From assembly GCA_017537965.1 (NCBI GenBank), contig JAFYJV010000009.1, forward strand, positions 19,598 through 83,597: DNA of 64,000 nt, read 5' to 3'. The stretch's first letter is position 1. Each line of letters begins with the position of its first letter. The stretch is from Bacteroidales bacterium (lineage in GTDB: Bacteria > Bacteroidota > Bacteroidia > Bacteroidales > F082). Positions 9,079 through 16,659 of the stretch are shown here, piece after piece. Position numbers and translations under genes: made by a program. The notes beneath the pieces were generated by a model, which was given only the letters and a program-made list of their open reading frames with translations, searched no databases and was not told the DNA's origin.

Positions 9079-11553
9079 TCACTCCTCCTGTTCTCCGTAG
9101 ATCAGCACTGGCTTCAACTCCACCGCATGGCTGTCATACTGATAGATGTTCCAATAGCGGTTCTCCAGCCCATCGTGAATACGGCTCTTGTTGAAATAAT
9201 AGTTGGAATGAAGCAGCGGAAGATGATAATATGGCAGGCACTCTTGGGGATGGGGCCCGAACTCCATCAAGGCATTCAGGAAATACCAACCCACATCGAA
9301 GCCTTCGTATGCGTACTCCATAGGCTCGCTATCATACTTCGAACGAAAATCATCTACAAAGCACAACACCGTCGAATCATTGAAATCCACAAAATGGTCG
9401 TCAAAGTAGATGGCATTCATATTCAACAGGTTCTGCACAAGAAGATTTTCAAAATTGCCCCATTGCGGCAATCCGATCAAGGTGATGGGAAACTTTTGAG
9501 CCGACTTGTTGATGTTGTTCAACACCTTGGTGGCAAACACCAGATCGTCGCCATACGCCACCAACACATTCTCACGAGCCGCCGACAAGTCATCTTTGAA
9601 TGTTTTTAACTCATTGTCGGAATATGTGATGTGCTGGTAATGGTTTTCGAAATAGGTCACGTCATCGGGATGTGCCTCAAGTGCCTTGGTAGAAAAGATC
9701 TGACCCTCCACCTCCAAGTTGGAAAGGATGCGTTTACCCATTTTCCTGCGACTGCTCTCTTTGGCAATCAACTCAAGCATCTCAGTATTGGAAAGTTGCA
9801 CCTCGGGTTGCACCACAGTGGCCAGCATCTGGTCGAGTGCCTCCACCGTCAACGAATCCTTGACAGCTGAAGGTGTTATCAACGTCACCTTCGACTTGGG
9901 ATAGCGGATCCGTATCAAGTCGCCAAGTTCAGTCACCATGGCTTGCATGCTCGGTTTCAGTTTCAATACGTTAGACGCATCGGAGACCACACTCTCACGC
10001 TCTGAAAGAGGGTTGACAACTAGAATGTCATGACTTGCTGCATACTCTTGCACGATTGCAAACGACTTGCTAAAGAAGGGGCCGATAATCAAGTCAACGT
10101 CCTCGTCCCTCAGTTTCTCAACAGCCGCTTCCGCACCGGAGGTATTCTCGTTGACATCCATGACCGTCAGCTCCAAACACAGGCCATAATGGTTAGTCAG
10201 CGAATCCACTGCCATCATGAAGCCCTCGTAAAACTGCAAGAACTTCAGCGCACGGGTTTTCTTCGTCTTTTCGGCACGGTCACGCGACGCATCCAATTTG
10301 TCGATATCGCCCAAGTATAGCGGCACCAACAACGCCACATGATACAGCCGATCCGTGTTGGCTCCGGAAAAATAGCAATCCAAAGGCTTCTCGTCCGAAT
10401 AAAGCAAGCGTCCTGGTGACACCTCGTCTTCCACAGCAGAGCCTTGATTATCGGCCATAACGGGTGTCGTCTCTTCCGTGGGTTGTTCCACAATAGGTTC
10501 GTCGATAGTCGGCTTCTCTTCTTCGTCCTGGGGCGCTTGAGGAGTTGCGACATAAGGAATCAGCACTTTCTGTCCCACAAAGACTCGCGAGCCCACCGAG
10601 GGATTCAGTTGGCGGAACTCCTCAAGCGACACGTTCCAAGCGCTGAGCATGGTTTTTGTCTTCTCAGCTTTTTTTACAGTATGGATGACATATCCGTCCC
10701 CTATCTCATCATCTGGCGACACAGGACTCACGGAAGGCTCATGAACCGCCACAGGCTCTTCCTTTACAACCGGTTTAACTGTCACCAGCGGTTGGGTCAC
10801 AGTTTCGGTCTCGGGTTCCTTCTCGGGTTCGGTCTCGGGTTCCTTCTCGGGTTCTTTCTCGGGTTCCTTCTCAGGTTCCTTCTCGGGTTCAGGTTTAACC
10901 GTTACCAGTGGAGCCTCCTCAACGACAGGGATGCCTATCACCATGCCTGCCTTCAGGCCTTCTTTGATTTCAGGATTTTTCGATATGATCTCATCTTCCG
11001 TCACATGGAAAGTCCTGCTCAGCCCCCATACTGTCTCACCAGGCTTAACGTAATGCATCACATAACGTTTCCCAGCCACTTCCACGATGGTATCGCTGAT
11101 TGTTTGCGATACGGGTTTTGTTGTCACCACGGGTTCGGGCTTTGGTTCCACAACAGGCGTCGGCGCCTCCACTTGAGGCTTTTCCTCCACTTTCGGTTCG
11201 ACTTTTGGCTCGTCTTTCGGTTCGTCTTTTTTCTCTACTATCGGCTCAGTCACCGTTTCCGCTTCATCCTTCTCTTCTACGTACGGAATTCCGATGACCA
11301 TCTTAGCCTGCAAACCATTCTGTCGCAGTTCCGGATTATACATCTCAATCTCCTCTACGGTGACGTGATAGGCTTTCGCAATCGCATACAAAGTCTCGCC
11401 GGCCTTGACATGATGCATGTAAAACTGCTTGCTGCCTATGGTGACCGTTTTTTCCACGCGCTTCACCGTCACTTCTTGAGCAGACGCCGTTCTGGGCGAG
11501 ATCATGATCACGCTCAGCAACAGGATGATAAACAAGATCGTTCTTTTGTTCAT
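9079..11553 (-). CDS. LysM-domain protein fused to a type 1 periplasmic-binding domain
   Basis: This 824-residue exported protein has a signal peptide ending in RTASAQ and two clear LysM domains (HHVKAGETLYAIAKAYHV...IGIP and HYVKPGETVWGLSRTFHV...IGIP). A Pro/Glu-rich linker with EPEK repeats follows, then a weaker third LysM-like unit (HTVKKAEKTKTMLSAWNVSLEEFRQLNPSVG), and a C-terminal half resembling ABC-type branched amino acid-binding proteins (VALLVPLYLGDIDKL, FYEGFMMAVDSL, LIIGPFFSK, VVNPLSERESVV, AYEGFDVGWYFLNAL). LysM binds GlcNAc-containing peptidoglycan. No permease or ATPase gene is nearby, so the binding domain probably acts as a wall-linked sensor or scaffold. It precedes the MORN lipoprotein by one base and follows guaA by 65 bases. 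Confidence 0.85.
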   Translation of the reverse strand: MNKRTILFIILLLSVIMISPRTASAQEVTVKRVEKTVTIGSKQFYMHHVKAGETLYAIAKAYHVTVEEIEMYNPELRQNGLQAKMVIGIPYVEEKDEAETVTEPIVEKKDEPKDEPKVEPKVEEKPQVEAPTPVVEPKPEPVVTTKPVSQTISDTIVEVAGKRYVMHYVKPGETVWGLSRTFHVTEDEIISKNPEIKEGLKAGMVIGIPVVEEAPLVTVKPEPEKEPEKEPEKEPEKEPETEPEKEPETETVTQPLVTVKPVVKEEPVAVHEPSVSPVSPDDEIGDGYVIHTVKKAEKTKTMLSAWNVSLEEFRQLNPSVGSRVFVGQKVLIPYVATPQAPQDEEEKPTIDEPIVEQPTEETTPVMADNQGSAVEDEVSPGRLLYSDEKPLDCYFSGANTDRLYHVALLVPLYLGDIDKLDASRDRAEKTKKTRALKFLQFYEGFMMAVDSLTNHYGLCLELTVMDVNENTSGAEAAVEKLRDEDVDLIIGPFFSKSFAIVQEYAASHDILVVNPLSERESVVSDASNVLKLKPSMQAMVTELGDLIRIRYPKSKVTLITPSAVKDSLTVEALDQMLATVVQPEVQLSNTEMLELIAKESSRRKMGKRILSNLEVEGQIFSTKALEAHPDDVTYFENHYQHITYSDNELKTFKDDLSAARENVLVAYGDDLVFATKVLNNINKSAQKFPITLIGLPQWGNFENLLVQNLLNMNAIYFDDHFVDFNDSTVLCFVDDFRSKYDSEPMEYAYEGFDVGWYFLNALMEFGPHPQECLPYYHLPLLHSNYYFNKSRIHDGLENRYWNIYQYDSHAVELKPVLIYGEQEE
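10811..10894 (-). repeat. 12-bp tandem repeat encoding the EPEK linker
   Basis: Seven consecutive 12-base units vary around TCGGGTTCCTTC (plus-strand view); on the coding strand each gives E-P-E-K or E-P-E-T. The block codes the linker between the second and third LysM-like units. Its regularity makes unit-number variation between strains likely. Confidence 0.85.
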
Positions 11554-11618
11554 TGGTATCTCACAAGATGGGCCATTCAGAAGCACCACCATTTAATAAT
11601 CTAAATTCAAAAATCGAC

Positions 11619-13193
11619 TCACTCCCACTCGATTGTCGCCGGTGGTTTGGAAGAGATGTCATAGCAAACCCTATTGACACCTTTCACCTTATTAATAATG
11701 TCGTTTGACACTTTGGCCAAGAATTCATACGGAAGATGCACCCAATCGGCGGTCATGCCATCCGTCGAGATCACTGCACGTAAAGCGATGGTATATTCAT
11801 AGCTTCTCTCGTCTCCCATCACGCCCACCGACTTCACGGGAAGCAGCATGGTGCCGGCCTGCCAGATGCTATCGTACAAGTTGTCGGCCATCTCGTTGGG
11901 ATAGGAGGCGCTAGGCAGTTCACATGGCCAGTTTCTCAAGCCTTTGATGAAGATGTCGTCGGCATCGCGAAGGATGCGAAGCTTCTCTTCGGTGACCTCG
12001 CCTAGGATACGGATGCCGAGACTCGGTCCGGGAAAAGGATGCCTGCCAATGAGTTCGCGCTTGATACCCAAAGAACGTCCAACGCGGCGCACCTCGTCCT
12101 TAAACAAGGTACGAAGCGGCTCCACGATTTTCAGGTTCATCTTCTCGGGAAGTCCACCCACGTTGTGGTGAGACTTGATCTTGCAGCTCGGTCCATTGAC
12201 GCTCACGCTCTCGATGACATCGGGATAGATGGTGCCTTGAGCCAACCAGCGAGCGCCTTCGATCTTCTGAGCTTCCGCATCGAAAACCTCTATGAAAGTC
12301 GATCCGATGGCCTTGCGTTTCGCCTCAGGATCCGTGACACCCTTCAGCTTCTCCAAGAACAGAGATCCCGAATGTACTCCGATGACGTTCAACCCCATTT
12401 CTTTGTAGGAGTCAAGCACGTCTTCAAACTCATTCTTGCGAAGCAAGCCATTGTCCACGAAAATGCAAGTCAGGTTCTTGCCAATGGCCTTGTTCAGCAG
12501 AACGGCCGCCACGGTACTGTCCACACCGCCCGAGAGGCCGAGGATCACCTTGTCGTCACCCAGCTGCTTTTTCAGGCTAGTCACAGTGTTCTCCACAAAC
12601 GAGGCCGGAGTCCAGTCACCCTTGCAGCCGCAAATGTCCAAGGCGAAATTGGCAAGGATCTTCGGTCCTTCCTTAGTGTGGAACACCTCCGGATGGAACT
12701 GAACAGCGTAGGTCTCTTCCCCATCGATCTTATAGGCAGCGTTCTCCACGTCATCTGTGGATGCGATGACTCGCGCTCCTTTGGGCAATTTGGCAATGGT
12801 GTCGCCATGACTCATCCACACCTGACTGGTTGGACTCACATCCTTGAAAAGAGGCGACTTGTCGTCAACCACCTTCAACATGGCACGCCCATATTCACGG
12901 GCGATGGATCCATTCACCTCGCCACCGAAATGCTGGGCCATGAACTGGGCACCATAACAGATGCCTAAAAGCGGCAACCTGCCTTTGATGCCTTCCAGAT
13001 TCACATACGGAGCATTTTTGTCACGAACAGAGAAAGGACTGCCGCTCAAGATGACGCCTTTGACGTTGTCGCCAATGGCAGGGATCTTGTTGTACGGATG
13101 GATTTCGCAATAGACGTTGAGTTCACGAAGACGACGGCCTATCAACTGGGTCACCTGCGATCCGAAGTCGAGAATGAGAATCATTTCCTGCAT
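11619..13193 (-). CDS. guaA: GMP synthase (glutamine-hydrolysing)
   Basis: The 524-residue enzyme aminates XMP to GMP with glutamine and ATP in the last step of guanine nucleotide synthesis. Both halves are present: the class I amidotransferase ([17 protein letters not shown] with the nucleophile Cys, and [12 protein letters not shown] with the His-Glu pair) and the ATP-pyrophosphatase ([15 protein letters not shown]), ending with the dimerisation domain IEWE. The chosen ATG gives [21 protein letters not shown], the usual Bacteroidetes start; an upstream TTG falls inside the -7 element. Its leader would be only about ten bases. The gene diverges from ychF. Confidence 0.96.
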   Translation of the reverse strand: MQEMILILDFGSQVTQLIGRRLRELNVYCEIHPYNKIPAIGDNVKGVILSGSPFSVRDKNAPYVNLEGIKGRLPLLGICYGAQFMAQHFGGEVNGSIAREYGRAMLKVVDDKSPLFKDVSPTSQVWMSHGDTIAKLPKGARVIASTDDVENAAYKIDGEETYAVQFHPEVFHTKEGPKILANFALDICGCKGDWTPASFVENTVTSLKKQLGDDKVILGLSGGVDSTVAAVLLNKAIGKNLTCIFVDNGLLRKNEFEDVLDSYKEMGLNVIGVHSGSLFLEKLKGVTDPEAKRKAIGSTFIEVFDAEAQKIEGARWLAQGTIYPDVIESVSVNGPSCKIKSHHNVGGLPEKMNLKIVEPLRTLFKDEVRRVGRSLGIKRELIGRHPFPGPSLGIRILGEVTEEKLRILRDADDIFIKGLRNWPCELPSASYPNEMADNLYDSIWQAGTMLLPVKSVGVMGDERSYEYTIALRAVISTDGMTADWVHLPYEFLAKVSNDIINKVKGVNRVCYDISSKPPATIEWE

Positions 13194-13205
13194 GACTTTT
13201 TTTTG

Positions 13206-13213
13206 CAAAATTA
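13206..13213 (-). promoter_or_regulatory. -7 element TAATTTTG of guaA, near-leaderless
   Basis: TAATTTTG on the minus strand ends 12 bases before the guaA ATG. Twenty bases further upstream the strand reads TTGAC, a possible -33 element. The predicted start of transcription is within about ten bases of the ATG. Confidence 0.6.
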
Positions 13214-13245
13214 GCTTTTTTCATGTTTGAAGCGTCAACTTTTCT

Positions 13246-13253
13246 TATTTTTG
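13246..13253 (+). promoter_or_regulatory. -7 element TATTTTTG of ychF
   Basis: TATTTTTG lies 21 bases before the ychF ATG and faces away from the guaA promoter, 32 bases apart. The two promoters must share upstream DNA. Confidence 0.6.
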
Positions 13254-13274
13254 CCCAAAATAAAACACATCGTT

Positions 13275-14345
13275 ATGGCACTCAATTGTGGAATCATCGG
13301 TCTTTCAAGCACTGGGAAGACCACTATATTCAACTGTATATCAAACACCAAGGCAGAGATCGGCTTCGCCGCAAAATCCAATATCGGCATGTGTGAAGTG
13401 GTGGATGACCGCTTGAAACTCATCGACAACATTTCCCACTCCAAGCGCATCGTGCCCGCCACCGTGGAGATCGTTGACCTGCCTGGCTTGAGCAAGGGCG
13501 GACAAGGCGTGGGCAACAAGTTGTTGGCCGAAGTGCAAACCATGGATGCCCTTATCCACGTGCTACGCTGTTTCGACGATCCCAACATCCCCCACAGCGA
13601 GGGCAGCATCGACCCAGTACGCGACATGGAACTCGTCGATCTGGAGCTGCAAGTACGCGACCTCGACCTGGTCACCCGCAAGCTGGAACGCGTCCAGAAA
13701 CTGCTGAAAAACGGTGAGAAAGACAACAAGAAGGCCTTCGATGTGCTGAGTGTCTATAAGGAGGTGCTCGAGAACATGGGCAACGCCCGCGACGCCAAGG
13801 TCGATGCCGAAGACCGGAAATACATCCAAGATCTCCAACTGCTCACCGCCAAACCCATCCTCTACGTCTGCAATGTCGACGACGCCTCCGCCACTACGGG
13901 AAACAAGTATTCCGATGCCGTGAAAGCTGCCTTGAAGGAAGGCCAGGACATGCTCATCATCGCTGGAAAACTGGAGGCAGAGATTGCCGAGTTGGATGCC
14001 GACGACCGTCAGCTCTTCATGGAAGATGCGGGGTTGAGCGAGCCTGGTGTAAACAAGCTGGTGCGCACTGCCTATCACACCCTGAACCTCCATTCCTTCT
14101 TTACCACGGGTCCCGATGAGACGAGAGCCTGGACCATCCATGTGGGCGATACGGCGCCCATCGCCGCAGGCGCCATCCACAGCGACTTGCAGCGCGGATT
14201 CATCCGCGCCGAGGTGATGAGCACCGAGGACTTCCTGAAGTACGGCTCAGAAGCCGCCGTGAAGGAAGCCGGCAAGTTCCGCGTGGAAGGCAAGACCTAC
14301 GTCGTCCAGGACGGGGATATCCTCAATATACGATTCAACGTTTAA
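13275..14345 (+). CDS. ychF: Redox-regulated ATPase/GTPase YchF (Obg superfamily)
   Basis: YchF is an Obg-like P-loop NTPase that binds ribosomes and prefers ATP in studied species. The 356 residues include the P-loop GLSSTGKTTIFN, the switch region DLPGLSKGGQGVGNKLL, the YVCNVDD motif in place of NKxD, and the C-terminal TGS-like domain (DETRAWTIHVGDTAPIAAGAIHSDLQRGFIRAEV). In most species the P-loop reads GxPNVGKS; the SSTGKT form is a mild variant. The ATG at 13275 gives the standard MALNCGIIGL start; earlier codons lie over the promoter. The length is close to the usual 360-365. Confidence 0.94.
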   Translation: MALNCGIIGLSSTGKTTIFNCISNTKAEIGFAAKSNIGMCEVVDDRLKLIDNISHSKRIVPATVEIVDLPGLSKGGQGVGNKLLAEVQTMDALIHVLRCFDDPNIPHSEGSIDPVRDMELVDLELQVRDLDLVTRKLERVQKLLKNGEKDNKKAFDVLSVYKEVLENMGNARDAKVDAEDRKYIQDLQLLTAKPILYVCNVDDASATTGNKYSDAVKAALKEGQDMLIIAGKLEAEIAELDADDRQLFMEDAGLSEPGVNKLVRTAYHTLNLHSFFTTGPDETRAWTIHVGDTAPIAAGAIHSDLQRGFIRAEVMSTEDFLKYGSEAAVKEAGKFRVEGKTYVVQDGDILNIRFNV

Positions 14346-14398
14346 TAAAACTACAAATTTAACGAATAATAAGATCTTAGAGGCGAATGGAATTGAAA

Positions 14399-14412
14399 GG
14401 ACGCAAGCGTCC
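14399..14412 (+). terminator. Short hairpin after ychF
   Basis: GGACGC and GCGTCC pair around a 2-base loop, followed by GATTTTAC. It is a weak candidate terminator for ychF. It falls between an upstream in-frame ATG (14387) and the preferred start of the GxxExxY gene (14435). Confidence 0.35.
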
Positions 14413-14434
14413 GATTTTACGAATGGTGGAAAAG

Positions 14435-14845
14435 ATGGAGAACGAGGGATTGATATATAAAAATGAGGCTTTTCAAATTATTGGAGCGGCCATGGAAGTA
14501 CACAAAACCTTAGGGCTCGGTTTTTTGGAATCCGTTTATCAAGAAGCGATGGAAATAGAATTGACCAAACGTAACATCCCTTTTGTCCCTCAAAAAAGAA
14601 TCCAAATCCGATACAAAGATGTATTATTGAATCAGTATTATGTGACAGATCTTTTCTGTTATGACAAAATCATTGTAGAACTCAAAGCCGTCTCCACCAT
14701 TCTTCCCGAACACGAGGCTCAAATCATCAACTATGTTAAGGCGACAGGAATCAAATTGGGGCTATTGCTTAATTTCGGAGAAGAAAGTCTCTACTATAAA
14801 CGATTCCCAAACCTCTACCCCATTCGTACCAATCCGCAGCTTTAG
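14435..14845 (+). CDS. GxxExxY protein, PD-(D/E)XK nuclease-like
   Basis: The 136-residue protein carries the family signature GFLESVY (Gly29 to Tyr35) and a PD-(D/E)XK-type core: Asp72 in YVTDLF and Glu82-Leu-Lys84 in IIVELKAV. The family is widespread in Bacteroidetes and cyanobacteria and its biological role is not established; nuclease activity is inferred from the fold. I start it at MENEGLIYKNE, as in other members; an ATG at 14387 would add 16 residues and run through a small hairpin. The stop is TAG. It sits alone between ychF and idi, with no partner gene suggesting restriction or toxin function. Confidence 0.8.
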   Translation: MENEGLIYKNEAFQIIGAAMEVHKTLGLGFLESVYQEAMEIELTKRNIPFVPQKRIQIRYKDVLLNQYYVTDLFCYDKIIVELKAVSTILPEHEAQIINYVKATGIKLGLLLNFGEESLYYKRFPNLYPIRTNPQL

Positions 14846-14904
14846 CTGCCAAATCCCCATCCCAAAATAAATTTATATTATTTGTAAAATTCGTAGTTAA
14901 CATA

Positions 14905-15411
14905 ATGGAATACGTAGTCCTTGTCGATCATAACGATACCCAGATAGGCATCATGGAAAAGATGGCTGCACACATCGTGCCTCGTCTCCACCGCGCCTTC
15001 TCCATATTCATCTTCAACAGCAAAGGCGAACTGCTGCTCCAGCAAAGAGCTTTTACCAAATACCACTCCCCGGGATTGTGGACCAACACCTGCTGCAGCC
15101 ACCCTCGTAACGGCGAGACCATGAAACAAGCCACTTCCCGCCGACTGTTGGAAGAGATGGGCATCACCTGTGAAATGCAAGAGGTGTTCACCTTTATCTA
15201 TAAGGCACCGGTAGGATTGGGTCTCATTGAGCACGAGTTCGACCATGTATTTTTTGGACAAAGCGACGACACTCCCGTCATCAACTCCGATGAGGTGGCC
15301 GCTTGGAAATACATGAGCCTCGATCTTATCGAAGAAGACATGAAGGTCCATCCTGAATGTTACACCGAGTGGTTCAAGATCTCATTTGACGAAGTCAGAA
15401 AGCACATCTGA
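14905..15411 (+). CDS. idi: Isopentenyl-diphosphate delta-isomerase, type 1
   Basis: Idi interconverts isopentenyl and dimethylallyl diphosphate in isoprenoid synthesis. The 168-residue Nudix-fold protein has the catalytic cysteine in TNTCCSHP (Cys64 by alignment to the E. coli NxxCxHP motif) and the catalytic glutamates in EHEFDHVF (Glu109 and Glu111). The Nudix helix reads RRLLEEMGI. The length is that of a bacterial type 1 enzyme. No -7 element of good quality is visible; TATATTATTTG at the end of the preceding gap is close. Type 1 Idi is dispensable where the MEP pathway makes both isomers, so it is probably an accessory balance enzyme here. Confidence 0.93.
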   Translation: MEYVVLVDHNDTQIGIMEKMAAHIVPRLHRAFSIFIFNSKGELLLQQRAFTKYHSPGLWTNTCCSHPRNGETMKQATSRRLLEEMGITCEMQEVFTFIYKAPVGLGLIEHEFDHVFFGQSDDTPVINSDEVAAWKYMSLDLIEEDMKVHPECYTEWFKISFDEVRKHI

Positions 15412-15426
15412 CTTTTTTTGGTCAAA

Positions 15427-15444
15427 TAGTAAATATATTTACTA
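15427..15444. promoter_or_regulatory. Perfect 18-bp palindrome, candidate operator of the porin operon
   Basis: TAGTAAATATATTTACTA is its own reverse complement over all 18 bases. Its centre is about 48 bases before the predicted start of the porin transcript, where a dimeric activator would bind. It is too AT-rich to be a terminator for idi. Confidence 0.5.
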
Positions 15445-15474
15445 TCAAAGTTTATACTATCAATATTTTTACTA
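15441..15474 (+). promoter_or_regulatory. Phased ACTA(TCAA) direct repeats before the porin
   Basis: ACTATCAA occurs at 15441 and 15456 and ACTA again at 15471, exactly 15 bases apart each time. The first copy overlaps the right half of the 18-bp palindrome and the last overlaps the -7 element. Repeats at constant spacing suggest cooperative binding of one regulator. Confidence 0.4.
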
Positions 15475-15480
15475 ATTTTG
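15473..15480 (+). promoter_or_regulatory. -7 element TAATTTTG of the porin operon
   Basis: An exact TAnnTTTG match that leaves a leader of about 45 bases before the porin ATG. Confidence 0.55.
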
Positions 15481-15530
15481 TCGCATAATTCATCAAAAAC
15501 GAGCAAATATCATTTTTAATTCAATTATCC

Positions 15531-16622
15531 ATGAAACGCAACTTATTATTACTCATTGGGATGATCGCTATCCTATTCCCGATGAACCTCAACGCCCAAG
15601 AGGGGCCAAAGATCTCGGGATTTGTCCAAGGTCTCTATCAAGCCAACCTCGACAAAGATTTCGACCTCAAAGACAACACCTTTAGAATGCGCCGCGTGCG
15701 TATGTCGATCGAGGGAAAGTTCACCAACAAACTCTCCTACAAGATCCAAGGCGACTTCCTCAACTCCCCTATGCTGGTGGATGTTTTCTTGAAATACAAG
15801 GTCTGCGACGAATTCTCCATCCAAGCAGGTCAGTTCAAGACCCCATTTACCCTGGAAAGCCCCATCAACCCCGTGAATCTTGAGGTTTTCGACTATGGTG
15901 AGATCATCACCAAACTTGTCGGTTACAACGATGTGTGCGGAGTGGGCAAACTGGGACGTGACATCGGTATCATGGCTTCAGGCAACCTGTTCAAGTTCGA
16001 AGGCAAGGACTTCCCGCTAGTCACCTACAGCCTCGGTGTATTCAACGGCAACGGCACTAACGTGATCGACAACAACAACCGCAAGGACGTGGTGGGACGC
16101 TTGGAGATCCATCCCATGCTGAAAGCCCTAACTTTGACTGGTTCATATTATTACGGATTCTATAAAGGCAGCAATGACCCCGAGTATTTGGAAGATGCTG
16201 AAAAGAACTTCGGCCATGGCGCTCGCAACCGCTGGACTGCAGGTCTTCAATACAACGATGGTGACATGATCGTACGAAGCGAGTACATCAGCGGCTTGAC
16301 CGGATACCAAGTTGGCACTTTCAACGGCGTGGGAAATCCCATTATCGACGAAAGAACCATGACAAGCAACGGCTTCTACGGTGTGGCAGGATACAACTTC
16401 AAACTGGGTAAGGATGGCAGCCAGAAACTCATGCCGGTCATGCGTTTCGAGCATTTCGCCAAAGATGTCACTATCGATAACGGAGGAACCAACTATTATA
16501 CCGTCGGCATCAGCTACTGGCCTTTGAAGTCAATCAACCTCAAACTCGACTATTCGCTGATCCAACCTGAAACAGGCAACAATTCCCACCGCGTGGTGAC
16601 CATGTTGAATTATAAGTTTTAA
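15531..16622 (+). CDS. Outer-membrane porin, OprO/OprP-like
   Basis: The 363-residue protein has a signal peptide ending in MNLNAQ and then a 16-strand-type barrel pattern: KISGFVQGLYQANLD, FRMRRVRMSIEGKF, YKIQGDFLNSPMLVDVFLKYK, IQAGQFKTPFTLES, and a C-terminal strand ending in aromatic Phe (VVTMLNYKF), the usual barrel-assembly signal. It matches the phosphate-selective porin O/P family, though the cargo is not always phosphate in Bacteroidetes. It is followed after 37 bases by a YeiH-type transporter, and one promoter with a palindromic operator precedes it, so the three genes probably form one regulated envelope transport unit. Confidence 0.88.
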   Translation: MKRNLLLLIGMIAILFPMNLNAQEGPKISGFVQGLYQANLDKDFDLKDNTFRMRRVRMSIEGKFTNKLSYKIQGDFLNSPMLVDVFLKYKVCDEFSIQAGQFKTPFTLESPINPVNLEVFDYGEIITKLVGYNDVCGVGKLGRDIGIMASGNLFKFEGKDFPLVTYSLGVFNGNGTNVIDNNNRKDVVGRLEIHPMLKALTLTGSYYYGFYKGSNDPEYLEDAEKNFGHGARNRWTAGLQYNDGDMIVRSEYISGLTGYQVGTFNGVGNPIIDERTMTSNGFYGVAGYNFKLGKDGSQKLMPVMRFEHFAKDVTIDNGGTNYYTVGISYWPLKSINLKLDYSLIQPETGNNSHRVVTMLNYKF

Positions 16623-16623
16623 T

Positions 16624-16658
16624 TAAGAAGAAAGAAGAAAGAAGAAAGGAGTAAGAAT
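16624..16658. repeat. Heptad repeat, five AAAGAAG-like units
   Basis: TAAGAAG, AAAGAAG, AAAGAAG, AAAGGAG and TAAGAAT follow each other without gaps and fill the whole space between the porin stop and the YeiH start codon. As the transcript probably runs through it, the block lies where a ribosome would load on the YeiH gene. Confidence 0.8.
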
Positions 16659-16659
16659 A

